Assembly (NCBI RefSeq): GCF_004769575.1
Contig: NZ_RQGA01000014.1
Span: 372,001-436,000 of the forward strand
Direction: 5' to 3'
Source of the DNA: Leptospira perdikensis
GTDB lineage: Bacteria; Spirochaetota; Leptospiria; Leptospirales; Leptospiraceae
Length of the DNA: 64,000 bases
Below the pieces are notes generated by a model. It was given only the letters and a program-made list of their open reading frames with translations, had not been told where the DNA came from and did not search any database. Within the stretch, counting starts at the first letter, position 1. Each line of letters opens with the position of its first letter. Positions 46,088 to 54,711 of this stretch are shown here, piece after piece. A program made the translations under genes and the position numbers.

Positions 46088-47070
46088 TTTTTTACCTTTA
46101 CGAGTAAGTTTTTAATCTGCCAAAATCCAACTCGGCTTCCTTCTTCTTGTCGCAAGGTGTATATATATTCGTACCTTGTTTTGAACCGACCCATCATTCT
46201 TTCTACATAAACCTGGACTCTCGCATCCCGTTTGGAGGGATAGTCCACATTCATCACTTTAAAGTATTTTAAAACACCAGAGGGTGTCTCCGTCAAATAC
46301 TCTTTGAAATCTTCAATGATTGTTTCGCGTTCCCCAAGACCTGCTTCGGTATAGGCACTGCTGTAACGATCATATGCAAGAATATACTCAGAAAAATCGA
46401 TCCACTTAAAATGGTATTCCCAATGTTTTTTCATCTCAGCACCGAGAAAGAGGAAGATCGTTTCCTCAGGGGAAAGCCCCCCGTTTTCCGTGATTTGGCG
46501 GGTGACGGTTTCTTTTCTCTCTGCTTTGGAATTTTGAAATAAGAATCCTACGGTATTTCCAGAGCGAAGGAAAGCTGATTTATCTTCCGTATAATTAGGA
46601 TAAAAATAACCGGTCACATAGAATTTTTGATCTGGTAAAAAACTATAATGTTCGTCCAGATAGATGGTTTTGGAAAACGACTCATTGCGATGAAGGCTCA
46701 CTTCTTTATTTTCATCGCCTACCAAATTGACGATGGTAGTCCTACGTTTGAGGATGGGATCTGGAAATTCTGGATCTTCTATAGGTGTGAGGATCCGGTC
46801 GTTCTCATCTTTCACAATGATTTGAAAAGAGTAACGGTAGTCGAAGGAAGGAAAGATTCGAACCACTTCCTTACCGGTATTAGTGACGGTAAAAGTCAGT
46901 GGCACTCGTTCCCCTGACTGGTAACTCCGTTTCGTTAAAGACAAACTAATTTTTGACTGTAATGAGACAAAGTTATCAATTCGTTCTCCCCGAGCATCCC
47001 TATCAGGAAATGCAAATAGGGAATCTACCAATAGAATTCCTAAAATGATACAAGTTCGGAGAGACCGCAT
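46084..47070 (-). CDS. Exported protein with BsuPI-like domain, unknown function
   Basis: About 328 residues from ATG 47070, which opens a signal peptide (TCIILGILLVDSLFAFPD). The frame extends further upstream without good cause. Residues about 30-150 (VPLTFTVTNTGKEVVRIFPS) look like a BsuPI/intracellular proteinase inhibitor-type beta-sandwich. The C-terminal half is unassigned. It is translationally coupled to fliM (4-base overlap), so a role near the motor is possible but not shown. Confidence 0.7.
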   Translation of the reverse strand: MRSLRTCIILGILLVDSLFAFPDRDARGERIDNFVSLQSKISLSLTKRSYQSGERVPLTFTVTNTGKEVVRIFPSFDYRYSFQIIVKDENDRILTPIEDPEFPDPILKRRTTIVNLVGDENKEVSLHRNESFSKTIYLDEHYSFLPDQKFYVTGYFYPNYTEDKSAFLRSGNTVGFLFQNSKAERKETVTRQITENGGLSPEETIFLFLGAEMKKHWEYHFKWIDFSEYILAYDRYSSAYTEAGLGERETIIEDFKEYLTETPSGVLKYFKVMNVDYPSKRDARVQVYVERMMGRFKTRYEYIYTLRQEEGSRVGFWQIKNLLVKVKK

Positions 47071-47131
47071 ACACTTAAAGATTTCGGCAGGACTTGCAAT
47101 TTTCGAAAGAATTTTTAGGACATAAAACCGG

Positions 47132-47731
47132 TCATCCGGCCCCCATTTTTGCCTCTTCCAAAATATAATCCGCAATCCGAATGAGCCTTGTCGTCACTCC
47201 CACTAACTTTTTGTACTGGTAGTAATTTTCCCTTTGTTTGTCCAAATGTGGTTCGACGAGGGCCACTGTTTTTGAGGAAACTTTTAGGTTTTTGATCTCG
47301 TTTTCGGTAACCCCATACAGATTGGCTTCAGAAACAAAACGATTTAGTTCCTTCACCAAACTCTCGTCTGTCAAATCCTGAATTTCGAATACCTTTTCTA
47401 TTTTTAAAATAAAGTCAGTTAATGTTCGTTTGATTTTCGATTCTTCTTCTGTTGGCCGGCGTTTGGAAGTGACCTGGTTTAAGGATTCGTACCGTTCCAA
47501 GGCCGTTTCATACAGGTGGCTCATTTTTGTTTTTTGGCCGAGGATAAAACTGATAAAACTTAGGAGACCGACGAAGGTATCAGGGTAACGATTGATTCCC
47601 CCGATTTCATCAAGTGCATTCGCAAATGCTTCTTCATTATGAGGTACGGTCATAATGAATTTTAACACCGGTTCCACGGAGGAACCCGACGTGTATTTTT
47701 GAATGACTTCGATTCCTTCTAAGTAGTTCAT
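47132..47731 (-). CDS. Helical cytoplasmic protein of unknown function
   Basis: 199 residues, mostly charged and probably alpha-helical, no signal peptide, one weak hydrophobic stretch (FVGLLSFISFILGQ). I know no family. It overlaps the cyclophilin stop by 4 bases and precedes the BsuPI-like gene. Confidence 0.7.
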   Translation of the reverse strand: MNYLEGIEVIQKYTSGSSVEPVLKFIMTVPHNEEAFANALDEIGGINRYPDTFVGLLSFISFILGQKTKMSHLYETALERYESLNQVTSKRRPTEEESKIKRTLTDFILKIEKVFEIQDLTDESLVKELNRFVSEANLYGVTENEIKNLKVSSKTVALVEPHLDKQRENYYQYKKLVGVTTRLIRIADYILEEAKMGAG

Positions 47732-48609
47732 TGGCGTTTGTCGATGATGACAACCTTTCGAATTGTCGTCTGAAGGTTCCCCTTTTCAATGATTCGGTCA
47801 AGTACATCATACCCGGAAACTAAAAATCCAAAGACAGTATGAAGACCATCCAAATGTGGTGTGTCTACCTGATTGATAAAAAATTGTGATCCGTTGGTAT
47901 TGGGGCCGGCATTGGCCATAGCCAAGGATCCACGAAGAGCCTTTTTACTAGGAACGACTTCATTGTAACGGTAACCCACTCGGTGTAATACTTCCAAAAC
48001 AGGTAATTCCATAGCTTCTTGGTAAGCTTTTTCTACTTCGGTTCGTTTTTCTTCAAACTCAGCTCTCGATTGGATTTTGAATTCAGCAAGAACTGCTCGT
48101 TGCAATTGGGCTTGGTATTGGGGTGCATCTTTGATTTTGAGTTTGTCGAGTCCCAATGCCTTTCCATTGATTTCATCTTCTGTTTGGTATCCAGGCCCAC
48201 CGGTTCCGTCACCTCTAGGACAGCCACCTTGTGCCATAAAGTTTTCAATGACACGGTGAAATTTCAAACCATCGTAAAACGGTCGTCTTTCGGAACCTTT
48301 GTCCGTTCGAAATTCTTTTTCACCTTGGGCGAGATCAATAAAGTTCTGCACAGTCTTTGGTGCTGCATCATCATAAAGTTCCAAAACCAAATCACCTGCT
48401 GTCGTTGAGAACACTGCGTAAATGGCGGGTTTTTCAGGAAGTTTGGCTAGGGTTTGATCGGCACGTTTGACAATTACCTTGGAAGGAGAATAGGAAACGG
48501 GTTCATATGTTATTTTTTTGAATCTTTGGTCACTACAGAATATGGTTTGTGAAGCAAGTAAAAAGAGAAAGGCGAAGAAAGGGACTTTGTGGAAAAACGT
48601 TGGTTTCAT
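47728..48609 (-). CDS. Cyclophilin-type peptidyl-prolyl isomerase, probable lipoprotein
   Basis: 293 residues. The leader ends LASQTIFCSD, a likely lipobox. The cyclophilin core is split: FHRVIENFMAQGGCPRGDGTGGPGY and YQTEDE come first, then about 60 helical residues (about 150-215), then LAMANAGPNTNGSQFFI and TPHLDGLHTVFG. All catalytic parts are present on both sides, so the insert is likely tolerated. It folds proteins in the periplasm. Confidence 0.9.
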   Translation of the reverse strand: MKPTFFHKVPFFAFLFLLASQTIFCSDQRFKKITYEPVSYSPSKVIVKRADQTLAKLPEKPAIYAVFSTTAGDLVLELYDDAAPKTVQNFIDLAQGEKEFRTDKGSERRPFYDGLKFHRVIENFMAQGGCPRGDGTGGPGYQTEDEINGKALGLDKLKIKDAPQYQAQLQRAVLAEFKIQSRAEFEEKRTEVEKAYQEAMELPVLEVLHRVGYRYNEVVPSKKALRGSLAMANAGPNTNGSQFFINQVDTPHLDGLHTVFGFLVSGYDVLDRIIEKGNLQTTIRKVVIIDKRQ

Positions 48610-48611
48610 AC

Positions 48612-50042
48612 TTATTTTTTACCTTTGGATTCTATCGATTTTAGTTTTTTGGTCAATTCGTTTACCTTCGCTTTCGCCCGTTTGATTTGTTCTTTTTGAC
48701 GAAAAAGCGAAGTTCCACCCATCACATCTTTTTTGTCGCAAGATGTTTCAAGGGAAATAGCTGCTTCATATCCGGGATCTGTCAGGACGGCATGGATTTG
48801 TCCCCTCTCTCCGCTAGGGATGGTGAACAAATCATAACCCTTCGATGAGCAATGTTTGACAAGTTCCCCAACAATTTCATGAGCCGAACGAAATGGAATT
48901 CCCTTCGCACTCACTAACCAATCGGCAAGGTCGGTGGCTGTGGAAAATCCGGAACGAAGGCTACGGATTGCATTTTCAGGAAACACTTGGATTCCCTGAA
49001 CCATATCCCTGACCCCTTCAATACTCAGTTTGATTTGTTTGACAGTATCAAATAATGGAAGTTTATCTTCCTGAAAATCTCTGTTATACGATAAAGGTGT
49101 ACCTTTTACCATCACAAGTAGGTGGGTTAAACTTCCAATCACACGGCCCGCTTTTCCTCGAATGAGTTCAGCAACATCGGGATTTTTTTTCTGAGGCATA
49201 ATGGACGATCCCGTAGTTAAATGATCGGGGAGTTTAAAATAACTGAATTCCTGGGAAGTGTAAAGAATGATCTCTTCACAAAACCGAGAGACATGGATCA
49301 TAAACTGAGACGAAGCAAATAAAAATTTAAAGATATGATCTCTTTGACTTACCGCATCTATAGAATTTTCGGAAATCCGAGAAAGAGACAAATCTTTTTT
49401 AAGAAACTCTCTATCAGTTGCATAATTGACACCAGCCAAAGCACCAGAACCTAACACTAATTCATCCGCCCTCTCGTAAGCGTCGAGAAAATCCTCGAAG
49501 TCACGTATGTTGGCCCAAAAATGGGAAAGAAAATAATGGGAAGCGCGAATCGGTTGAGCAATTTGAAGATGGGTATATCCAGGGATAATGGTTTTGGTAT
49601 GTGTCTCTGCCTTTCCTATCCAAGCAACAAGTAAATCAGCAAGTAAAACAAGAATTGTTTCCACTTCCGATTTGATATACAAACGAACATCCTGCGAAAC
49701 CTGGTCATTACGACTACGTCCCGTGTGGAGTTTTTTTCCCAAATCCCCAAGAAGTTCCGTTAGGCGAGACTCCACAGACATATGGATGTCTTCATTTTCG
49801 ATTTTAAATTCGAACTTTCCAGAATCGATTTCTTTTTTGATCTGCACAAGACCAGTTTCGATTTTTCTTTGTTCTGATTCTGATAAAATTCCGATTCGTT
49901 TTAACATTCTCGAATGGGAAATAGAACCTTCAATATCATGAGCATAAAGTTCTTTATCGAAACTAATGGATTCTCCAATTCGAATCATCAGCGAAGATGG
50001 CGGTGCATCAAAACGGCCACCCCATAATTTTTTTTCTTTCAT
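48612..50042 (-). CDS. argH: Argininosuccinate lyase
   Basis: 476 residues, close to the usual 460. It opens [13 protein letters not shown] and carries [16 protein letters not shown] and the superfamily signature [12 protein letters not shown]. It splits argininosuccinate to arginine and fumarate. Its ATG overlaps the stop of the haem-binding gene by 4 bases; the cyclophilin gene follows after 2 bases. Confidence 0.97.
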   Translation of the reverse strand: MKEKKLWGGRFDAPPSSLMIRIGESISFDKELYAHDIEGSISHSRMLKRIGILSESEQRKIETGLVQIKKEIDSGKFEFKIENEDIHMSVESRLTELLGDLGKKLHTGRSRNDQVSQDVRLYIKSEVETILVLLADLLVAWIGKAETHTKTIIPGYTHLQIAQPIRASHYFLSHFWANIRDFEDFLDAYERADELVLGSGALAGVNYATDREFLKKDLSLSRISENSIDAVSQRDHIFKFLFASSQFMIHVSRFCEEIILYTSQEFSYFKLPDHLTTGSSIMPQKKNPDVAELIRGKAGRVIGSLTHLLVMVKGTPLSYNRDFQEDKLPLFDTVKQIKLSIEGVRDMVQGIQVFPENAIRSLRSGFSTATDLADWLVSAKGIPFRSAHEIVGELVKHCSSKGYDLFTIPSGERGQIHAVLTDPGYEAAISLETSCDKKDVMGGTSLFRQKEQIKRAKAKVNELTKKLKSIESKGKK

Positions 50043-50467
50043 TCTGATTCCTTATTATAAGTATCCGTCCAAACTTTCAAAACCTCTTTATCTTTTTCAG
50101 ATAACTCAGCACCAGGATGTAGCAACAGATAATCTTTCGGAGGCATCTCGGCTTCCTCCACCTGTTCCCAAACTTCATATATTTTTTTGTTTTGTTTTCT
50201 TTCAGCAAGAAGTCCAAATTCTGAAAAATTCAATTCTTCTCGCCCTTCCTCTACATGGTGTGAAATCAATAACGAAGCCGGGAAAATATAAGAATAAGCT
50301 GGCCAAACGGTTTCATTCGAATGGCAGTCATAACAACTTCGTTTCAGAACTTCTTTCACTTCTACATTAGTTTGAATTTCGGAAGTGATGGGAGGATTGG
50401 TTCTTGCAACTGGGAAAAACTGGAGGATGAGAAAAACTCCCAAAAGAATGAGGAAAATTCGTTTCAC
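50039..50467 (-). CDS. Haem-binding domain protein (single CxxCH, membrane-anchored)
   Basis: 142 residues. An N-terminal hydrophobic anchor ([19 protein letters not shown]) is followed by [23 protein letters not shown], which matches the Haem_bd family with one c-type haem motif. The C-terminal half includes [16 protein letters not shown], with a possible Met ligand. Likely periplasmic; its electron partner is unknown. Start GTG at 50467. First gene of the argH-fliM run. Confidence 0.85.
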   Translation of the reverse strand: MKRIFLILLGVFLILQFFPVARTNPPITSEIQTNVEVKEVLKRSCYDCHSNETVWPAYSYIFPASLLISHHVEEGREELNFSEFGLLAERKQNKKIYEVWEQVEEAEMPPKDYLLLHPGAELSEKDKEVLKVWTDTYNKESE

Positions 50468-50559
50468 ACAAGACAGGTTCTTAGCCTTCCTCCGAAATCA
50501 AAGTATTATTTTTCTTGCCTTATCTAGAATCCAGTATTCCTTTTCTTTAGAGGAACACA

Positions 50560-51015
50560 TTGGATTTTATTTTTGCAAACACAGCCTATCTATGGATTTT
50601 CCTTGGACTCATTTTACTGTTTTCAGAATTTCTCCTACCCGGAACTTTTGTGATGTTTTTAGGAATTGGGGCCATTTTTACCGGTATTTTTACCCGTTTG
50701 GTGCCCATTGAATTCTACACCCAAGTGGTGGTCTGGGTGGTTTCTAGTCTTGTTTCCATCCTCGTGGGTGGATCTGCCGTCAAAAGATTTTTTAAATCTG
50801 AATCTTCTGTGGATCCTTTCATCCAAGATGATTTTTTAAATCAAATTGTTCCTGTTGAAACAGATATCCTTGTCCAAAGACATGGTGGGAAAATAAAATT
50901 CCAAGGAACTTTATGGGATGCGGTCTCCACTAATTCGAAAATTCCTAAAGGAAACTTTGTTCGTATCCTTTCACGAGATAATCTTACCTTCACCGTGGAA
51001 CGAGTGGATTCATAA
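50560..51015 (+). CDS. NfeD-like membrane protein
   Basis: 151 residues with two to three N-terminal membrane helices (about 5-75) and a C-terminal OB-fold (about 90-150, VETDILVQRHGGKIKFQGTLWDAVS), the short NfeD type. Family knowledge: NfeD partners SPFH proteins in membrane microdomains. Here two SPFH genes follow. Start TTG 50560 is set by AGAGGA eight bases upstream. Confidence 0.87.
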   Translation: MDFIFANTAYLWIFLGLILLFSEFLLPGTFVMFLGIGAIFTGIFTRLVPIEFYTQVVVWVVSSLVSILVGGSAVKRFFKSESSVDPFIQDDFLNQIVPVETDILVQRHGGKIKFQGTLWDAVSTNSKIPKGNFVRILSRDNLTFTVERVDS

Positions 51016-51107
51016 CCAAAAGATTTCATTTTTTTTTAATCCAATTAAAAAAACCCTTTTCTCTTTTTGATCCACCAGTATGGTCAAACGTCACAGAGGA
51101 GGAAACT

Positions 51108-52028
51108 ATGGGCGCAACCGTCATCGTTGTATTTTTGGTCGTTGTTTATATCATCAAAAAAACAATTATCATTGTTCCAGAACAAAGTGTTTACGTAAAA
51201 GAAAGATTAGGTGTATTGAATGGTGTTTTGAAATCGGGATTTTATTTTATGATTCCATTCGTAGATCAAATTCGTTACCGACAAAATTTAAAAGAACAAA
51301 CCATTGATATCGATCCACAAGTTTGTATTACAAAGGATAACGTATCCGTTGAAGTGGATGGTGTATTGTATCTAAAAGTTGTGGATGGAGAAAAGGCATC
51401 TTACGGAATCGATAACTTTATGTTAGCAACCACACAACTTGCACAAACCACTCTTCGTTCCGAAATTGGAAAATTAATTTTTGATAATTTACTTTCAGAA
51501 AGAGATGAAATCAATGGTCGAGTTGTTTCTAACATTGACCGTGCCACAGATCCTTGGGGAATTAAAGTCACAAGATACGAAATTCGAAATATCACACCTC
51601 CCAAACAAATCCTACTGGAGATGGAAAATCAAATGAAATCCGAAAGGGAAAGACGAGCAGAAATCACTATCTCCCAAGGAGAAAAGGAAGCTCGGGTCAA
51701 TCATTCCGTAGGAGAAAGACAAGAATCGATTAACATTTCCGAAGGGGAAAAAATTCGGTTGGTCAATGAAGCGGAGGGAAGAGCTCTAGAGATCACTGTG
51801 ATCTCGAATGCCACTGCAAAAGGTTTACAATTGATTTCGGAAGCCATTAGTAAAAAAGGCGGAAAGGAAGCTGTGAGTTTACAAATCACACAAGAATATA
51901 TGGATGCCCTAGGCCAAATTTTCAAAACTTCGAAAACCACTGTGGTTCCAGAAAACCTTGCCAATATCGGTGGAGTTTTTGAAGGACTTTCTAAAATCAC
52001 AACAAAAATCCCGCAGGTAGGAGAATAG
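51108..52028 (+). CDS. SPFH/Band 7 (stomatin-like) protein 1
   Basis: 306 residues: one N-terminal membrane helix, an SPFH domain (QSVYVKERLGVLNGVLKSGF, QTIDIDPQVCITKDNVSV) and a helical region, the QmcA/stomatin layout. It would oligomerise on the inner membrane to organise proteases or lipids. ATG at 51108 has GAGGAGG upstream. It is a tandem paralogue of the next gene. Confidence 0.9.
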   Translation: MGATVIVVFLVVVYIIKKTIIIVPEQSVYVKERLGVLNGVLKSGFYFMIPFVDQIRYRQNLKEQTIDIDPQVCITKDNVSVEVDGVLYLKVVDGEKASYGIDNFMLATTQLAQTTLRSEIGKLIFDNLLSERDEINGRVVSNIDRATDPWGIKVTRYEIRNITPPKQILLEMENQMKSERERRAEITISQGEKEARVNHSVGERQESINISEGEKIRLVNEAEGRALEITVISNATAKGLQLISEAISKKGGKEAVSLQITQEYMDALGQIFKTSKTTVVPENLANIGGVFEGLSKITTKIPQVGE

Positions 52029-52029
52029 T

Positions 52030-52950
52030 ATGGAATTCGTATACTTAGCATTTTGGGCGATTGTTGCCATTTATTTAATCTACAATATCTTTCGCTGCAT
52101 TCGGATCATCCCCGCACAAGATGTTCTTATCGTGGAACGTCTCGGAAAATACTCTCGTAGTTTACGTGCAGGATTTCATATCCTCATCCCGTTCATTGAC
52201 CGTGATGCTTATTACCACACTCTCAAAGAACAATCCATAGATGTCCAACCGCAGATCTGTATCACACATGACAATGTGCAGGTGAAAGTAGATGGAGTGA
52301 TTTATCTCAAAATCATTGATCCGGTTCGAGCTTCTTATGGAATTGAAGACTTTCAATTTGCTGCCATCCAACTCGCACAAACAACTATGCGTTCTGTGAT
52401 TGGAACGATGGAACTCGATAAAACAATCGGTGAAAAAGACTTAATCAATTCTACGATTGTCGCAGCCATCGACCAAGCATCTGAACCTTGGGGAATCAAA
52501 GTGAATCGGTATGAGATTCTCAATATTGTTCCACCCAAATCAGTTCTTGATGCCATGGAAAAAGAGAAAAAAGCCCAGATCGCCAAACGTTCCCAGGTAC
52601 TTCTTTCTGAAGGGGAAAGAGATTCAAGAATCAATCGTTCTCTTGGTTTTAAAGAAGAAGCTGTAAACAAATCGGAAGGGGAAAAACAAAGAAGGATCAA
52701 CTCTGCGGAAGGAAAAGCAACAGAAATTGAAGCTCTTGCCGTTGCGACAGCAAAAGGGATTGAAGCCATCGCTGGTGCCATCTCTGACCAAGGGGGAGCT
52801 TCTGCGATCAAACTTCAGATCACGAAGGCTTTCATCCAAAACTTCCTACACGTTGCCAAAGAAAATACGGAAATCCTTGTGCCTGCAGATGTAATGAACT
52901 TACCAAACCTCATTGCAAACTTAACAGAACCAAAGAAACCAAAAACATAA
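52030..52950 (+). CDS. SPFH/Band 7 (stomatin-like) protein 2
   Basis: 306 residues, the same length as its neighbour and clearly related (RIIPAQDVLIVERLGKYSRS, QSIDVQPQICITHDNVQV). It starts one base after the first gene stops. The two probably form a hetero-oligomer similar to HflK/HflC or a duplicated stomatin. A strong terminator follows. Confidence 0.9.
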   Translation: MEFVYLAFWAIVAIYLIYNIFRCIRIIPAQDVLIVERLGKYSRSLRAGFHILIPFIDRDAYYHTLKEQSIDVQPQICITHDNVQVKVDGVIYLKIIDPVRASYGIEDFQFAAIQLAQTTMRSVIGTMELDKTIGEKDLINSTIVAAIDQASEPWGIKVNRYEILNIVPPKSVLDAMEKEKKAQIAKRSQVLLSEGERDSRINRSLGFKEEAVNKSEGEKQRRINSAEGKATEIEALAVATAKGIEAIAGAISDQGGASAIKLQITKAFIQNFLHVAKENTEILVPADVMNLPNLIANLTEPKKPKT

Positions 52951-52961
52951 CCTAACAAATA

Positions 52962-53429
52962 TTAATCCGGTGGAACTTCCACCGGATTTTCTTCGAACAA
53001 CCGAAAACTTGGTTTGGCCATAGCTTGGGCCGCAAGTGACAATAACAAAGATTCATTATCGTCCGGTCCAATGCGATTGGCATGGATCACTCCGCATCCC
53101 TTACATCGATGTAAGATCACCCATTCTCCGTTACGCACCCAAATGGAAATGGCTTCCATTTTACTTCCACAGTTTGCTTTTCTGTCGCCTGGTGCTGAGT
53201 CTATATGCAAACTGGTAAGACAATTGGGGCAATGGTTTCTCTGTCCGGTTCCGTATCCTGGAGGAAAAACCATTTGTTTACATTCTACACAACGGAATTC
53301 ACCTGTATCGGAACGAAAACGAAAAGACTTCGTTTGAGAATTAGAGGTAGAAATATCATCGTCTTCGTCATCAAAACGTTTTTTCTTAGAGAACTTTTGG
53401 AATTTAGATAAATCGGATTCTCGTGACAT
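52962..53429 (-). CDS. RNHCP domain zinc-binding protein
   Basis: 155 residues from ATG 53429. After a charged N-terminus it has the RNHCP signature: FRCVECKQMVFPPGYGTGQ, RNHCPNCLTSLHID, APGDRKANCGSKM and later RCKGCGVIHANRI. Six or more cysteines suggest two zinc sites. The function of the family is unknown. Its 3' end holds one arm of the terminator shared with the SPFH operon. A structured leader of about 190 bases lies upstream. Confidence 0.85.
   Translation of the reverse strand: MSRESDLSKFQKFSKKKRFDDEDDDISTSNSQTKSFRFRSDTGEFRCVECKQMVFPPGYGTGQRNHCPNCLTSLHIDSAPGDRKANCGSKMEAISIWVRNGEWVILHRCKGCGVIHANRIGPDDNESLLLSLAAQAMAKPSFRLFEENPVEVPPD
52964..52990. terminator. Strong hairpin terminator for the SPFH operon, overlapping the RNHCP gene end
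   Basis: AATCCGGTGGAA (52964-52975) and TTCCACCGGATT (52977-52988) form a perfect 12-base inverted repeat with one central base, followed by TT on the plus strand. The minus-strand RNHCP gene uses the same bases for its last codons. Confidence 0.8.
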
Positions 53430-53486
53430 ATCCAGTTTTTGCGGCAAAACAAAAATAGGAGACCAAAACAGTGTATGAGAGGGAAA

Positions 53487-53566
53487 AGACCGCCTGTGCG
53501 AAGATAGCCGCCTCCTAATTGAATTTAGGCGGGGAATCCAAAACAAGTTCACCGTTTTGGCGGTCT
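53487..53566. other. Multi-branched inverted-repeat structure, possible structured RNA or leader
   Basis: Outer stem AGACCGCC (53487-53494) pairs with GGCGGTCT (53559-53566). Inside lie CCGCCT (53508-53513) with AGGCGG (53527-53532), and CCAAAAC (53538-53544) with GTTTTGG (53554-53560). This makes a three-way-junction-like fold on either strand. It is in the 191-base gap between the RNHCP and GNAT genes, so on the minus strand it would lie in the RNHCP 5' leader. I match it to no known RNA family. Confidence 0.45.
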
Positions 53567-53620
53567 ATACAATGGCTAGAGTTAACATATGAGTCAAACT
53601 TGGTAGAAAGCAGAAAGCTG

Positions 53621-54073
53621 TCAAGTGAGTTCAGAAACTAATTTTTTACAAAGGAAGTAACAATTTTGACCCTCTGGATAGTTTGAAATTTTTCCCACTT
53701 CCTCATAACCCAGTTTTATATAAAACTTAGGAGCTTGGAATCCAAAAGAATATCCAAACACAAGAGTGGCACCGAGAGTTTTAGCCTCTTCCTCAATTTG
53801 TTTGAGTAACTTGGTTCCTAAATCCATCCCTCGTTTTTCTTCGGCCACCCAAAGGAGTTGGAGGTTGAGTCCTTTAAAAAATAAATAACATAAGGATGCA
53901 GCTACAAGTTCCTCACCCTCTTTTACCAAAAGAGCAAAAAACTCTTTTTTTTCCATACCAGGATCACCTAATTTGGATACGCTGAATTCATGAAGCCGAT
54001 TCCAAAGATCCGTTTGTAAATCTTCAGAAGGATTTTTGATTCTTTCTAATGTATAAGTAACTTCAAATTCCAT
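53621..54073 (-). CDS. GNAT-family N-acetyltransferase
   Basis: 150 residues. The acetyl-CoA region is LQLLWVAEEKRGMDLGTKLLKQIE near residues 75-97, and the C-terminal FGYSFGFQAPKFYIKLGYEEVGK is typical of GNAT proteins. The substrate is unknown. It ends before the structured gap and follows fliN on the same strand after 32 bases. Confidence 0.87.
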   Translation of the reverse strand: MEFEVTYTLERIKNPSEDLQTDLWNRLHEFSVSKLGDPGMEKKEFFALLVKEGEELVAASLCYLFFKGLNLQLLWVAEEKRGMDLGTKLLKQIEEEAKTLGATLVFGYSFGFQAPKFYIKLGYEEVGKISNYPEGQNCYFLCKKLVSELT

Positions 54074-54105
54074 TAGGATAACTATCGATTTGCAAAGGGC
54101 AAAAT

Positions 54106-54624
54106 CTATAAAAAGGCAGGACCACCAAGTCTTTCCATAGGGTCTACAATTTGAGTGATTTGAACACCGTAGTAATCATCCAAAATAATCAGTTTTCCCC
54201 GTCCTACTAATTTTCCGTTCGCAAGGATATCGAGTTCCTCGCCAATGTTTTTATCCAGTTCAACAACGGTTCCTTCTGTGAGCTGGAGGACGTCTTTGAT
54301 AAACATGGTCGTGCGACCAAGTTCAATGGTGAGTTGGAGAGTGACATCTAAAAGTAAATTGAGGTTTGCAGTATTACTTCCTGGACTGGACTGGGATTTA
54401 GCACCTGACCGGGCAGGAGTTGGTGTTGCACTAGGACCTAAAGCTGCTGCAATGTCTGCAAAAGAAGGACCATTGTCATCTCCGCCACTTCCACCGACAA
54501 GAGCGTCCAAATCATCCAGGCCGCCTCCGCCTCCGGAACCACCACCCGCAGGAGCATTTCCTCCGCCGCTAAATCCGCCGAGTAATGCATCTATATCTTC
54601 TTGTGATAGTGAACCTTCACCCAT
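54106..54624 (-). CDS. fliN: Flagellar motor switch protein FliN
   Basis: 172 residues from ATG 54624, where the motif LSQEDIDALLGG begins; a longer upstream frame is not supported. A Gly/Ala-rich linker (about 17-90) leads to the SpoA domain (LDVTLQLTIELGRTTMFIKDVL, ELDILANGKLVGRGKLIILDD). It forms the lower C-ring with FliM. The N-terminal peptide resembles the FliM/FliY CheY-binding motif, which is unusual for a plain FliN. Confidence 0.95.
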   Translation of the reverse strand: MGEGSLSQEDIDALLGGFSGGGNAPAGGGSGGGGGLDDLDALVGGSGGDDNGPSFADIAAALGPSATPTPARSGAKSQSSPGSNTANLNLLLDVTLQLTIELGRTTMFIKDVLQLTEGTVVELDKNIGEELDILANGKLVGRGKLIILDDYYGVQITQIVDPMERLGGPAFL

Positions 54625-54711
54625 TGTTCGTACAACCTCTCCAATGTATTCGTCGGAGGAAATCAAAATCCTTCCTTGAAAAAAAAGGGAAAGTTCCGCA
54701 TTTTGTTCCTT

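Noticed and set aside
53430..53552. N-terminal extension of the RNHCP protein
   Set aside because: It runs through the inverted-repeat structure and is Arg/Ser/Pro-rich without conservation signs; ATG 53429 is a better start.
53487..53590. Integron attC site
   Set aside because: The hairpins and a nearby GTTAACA recall attC, but the R and L boxes are not arranged correctly, and no integrase or cassette array is present.
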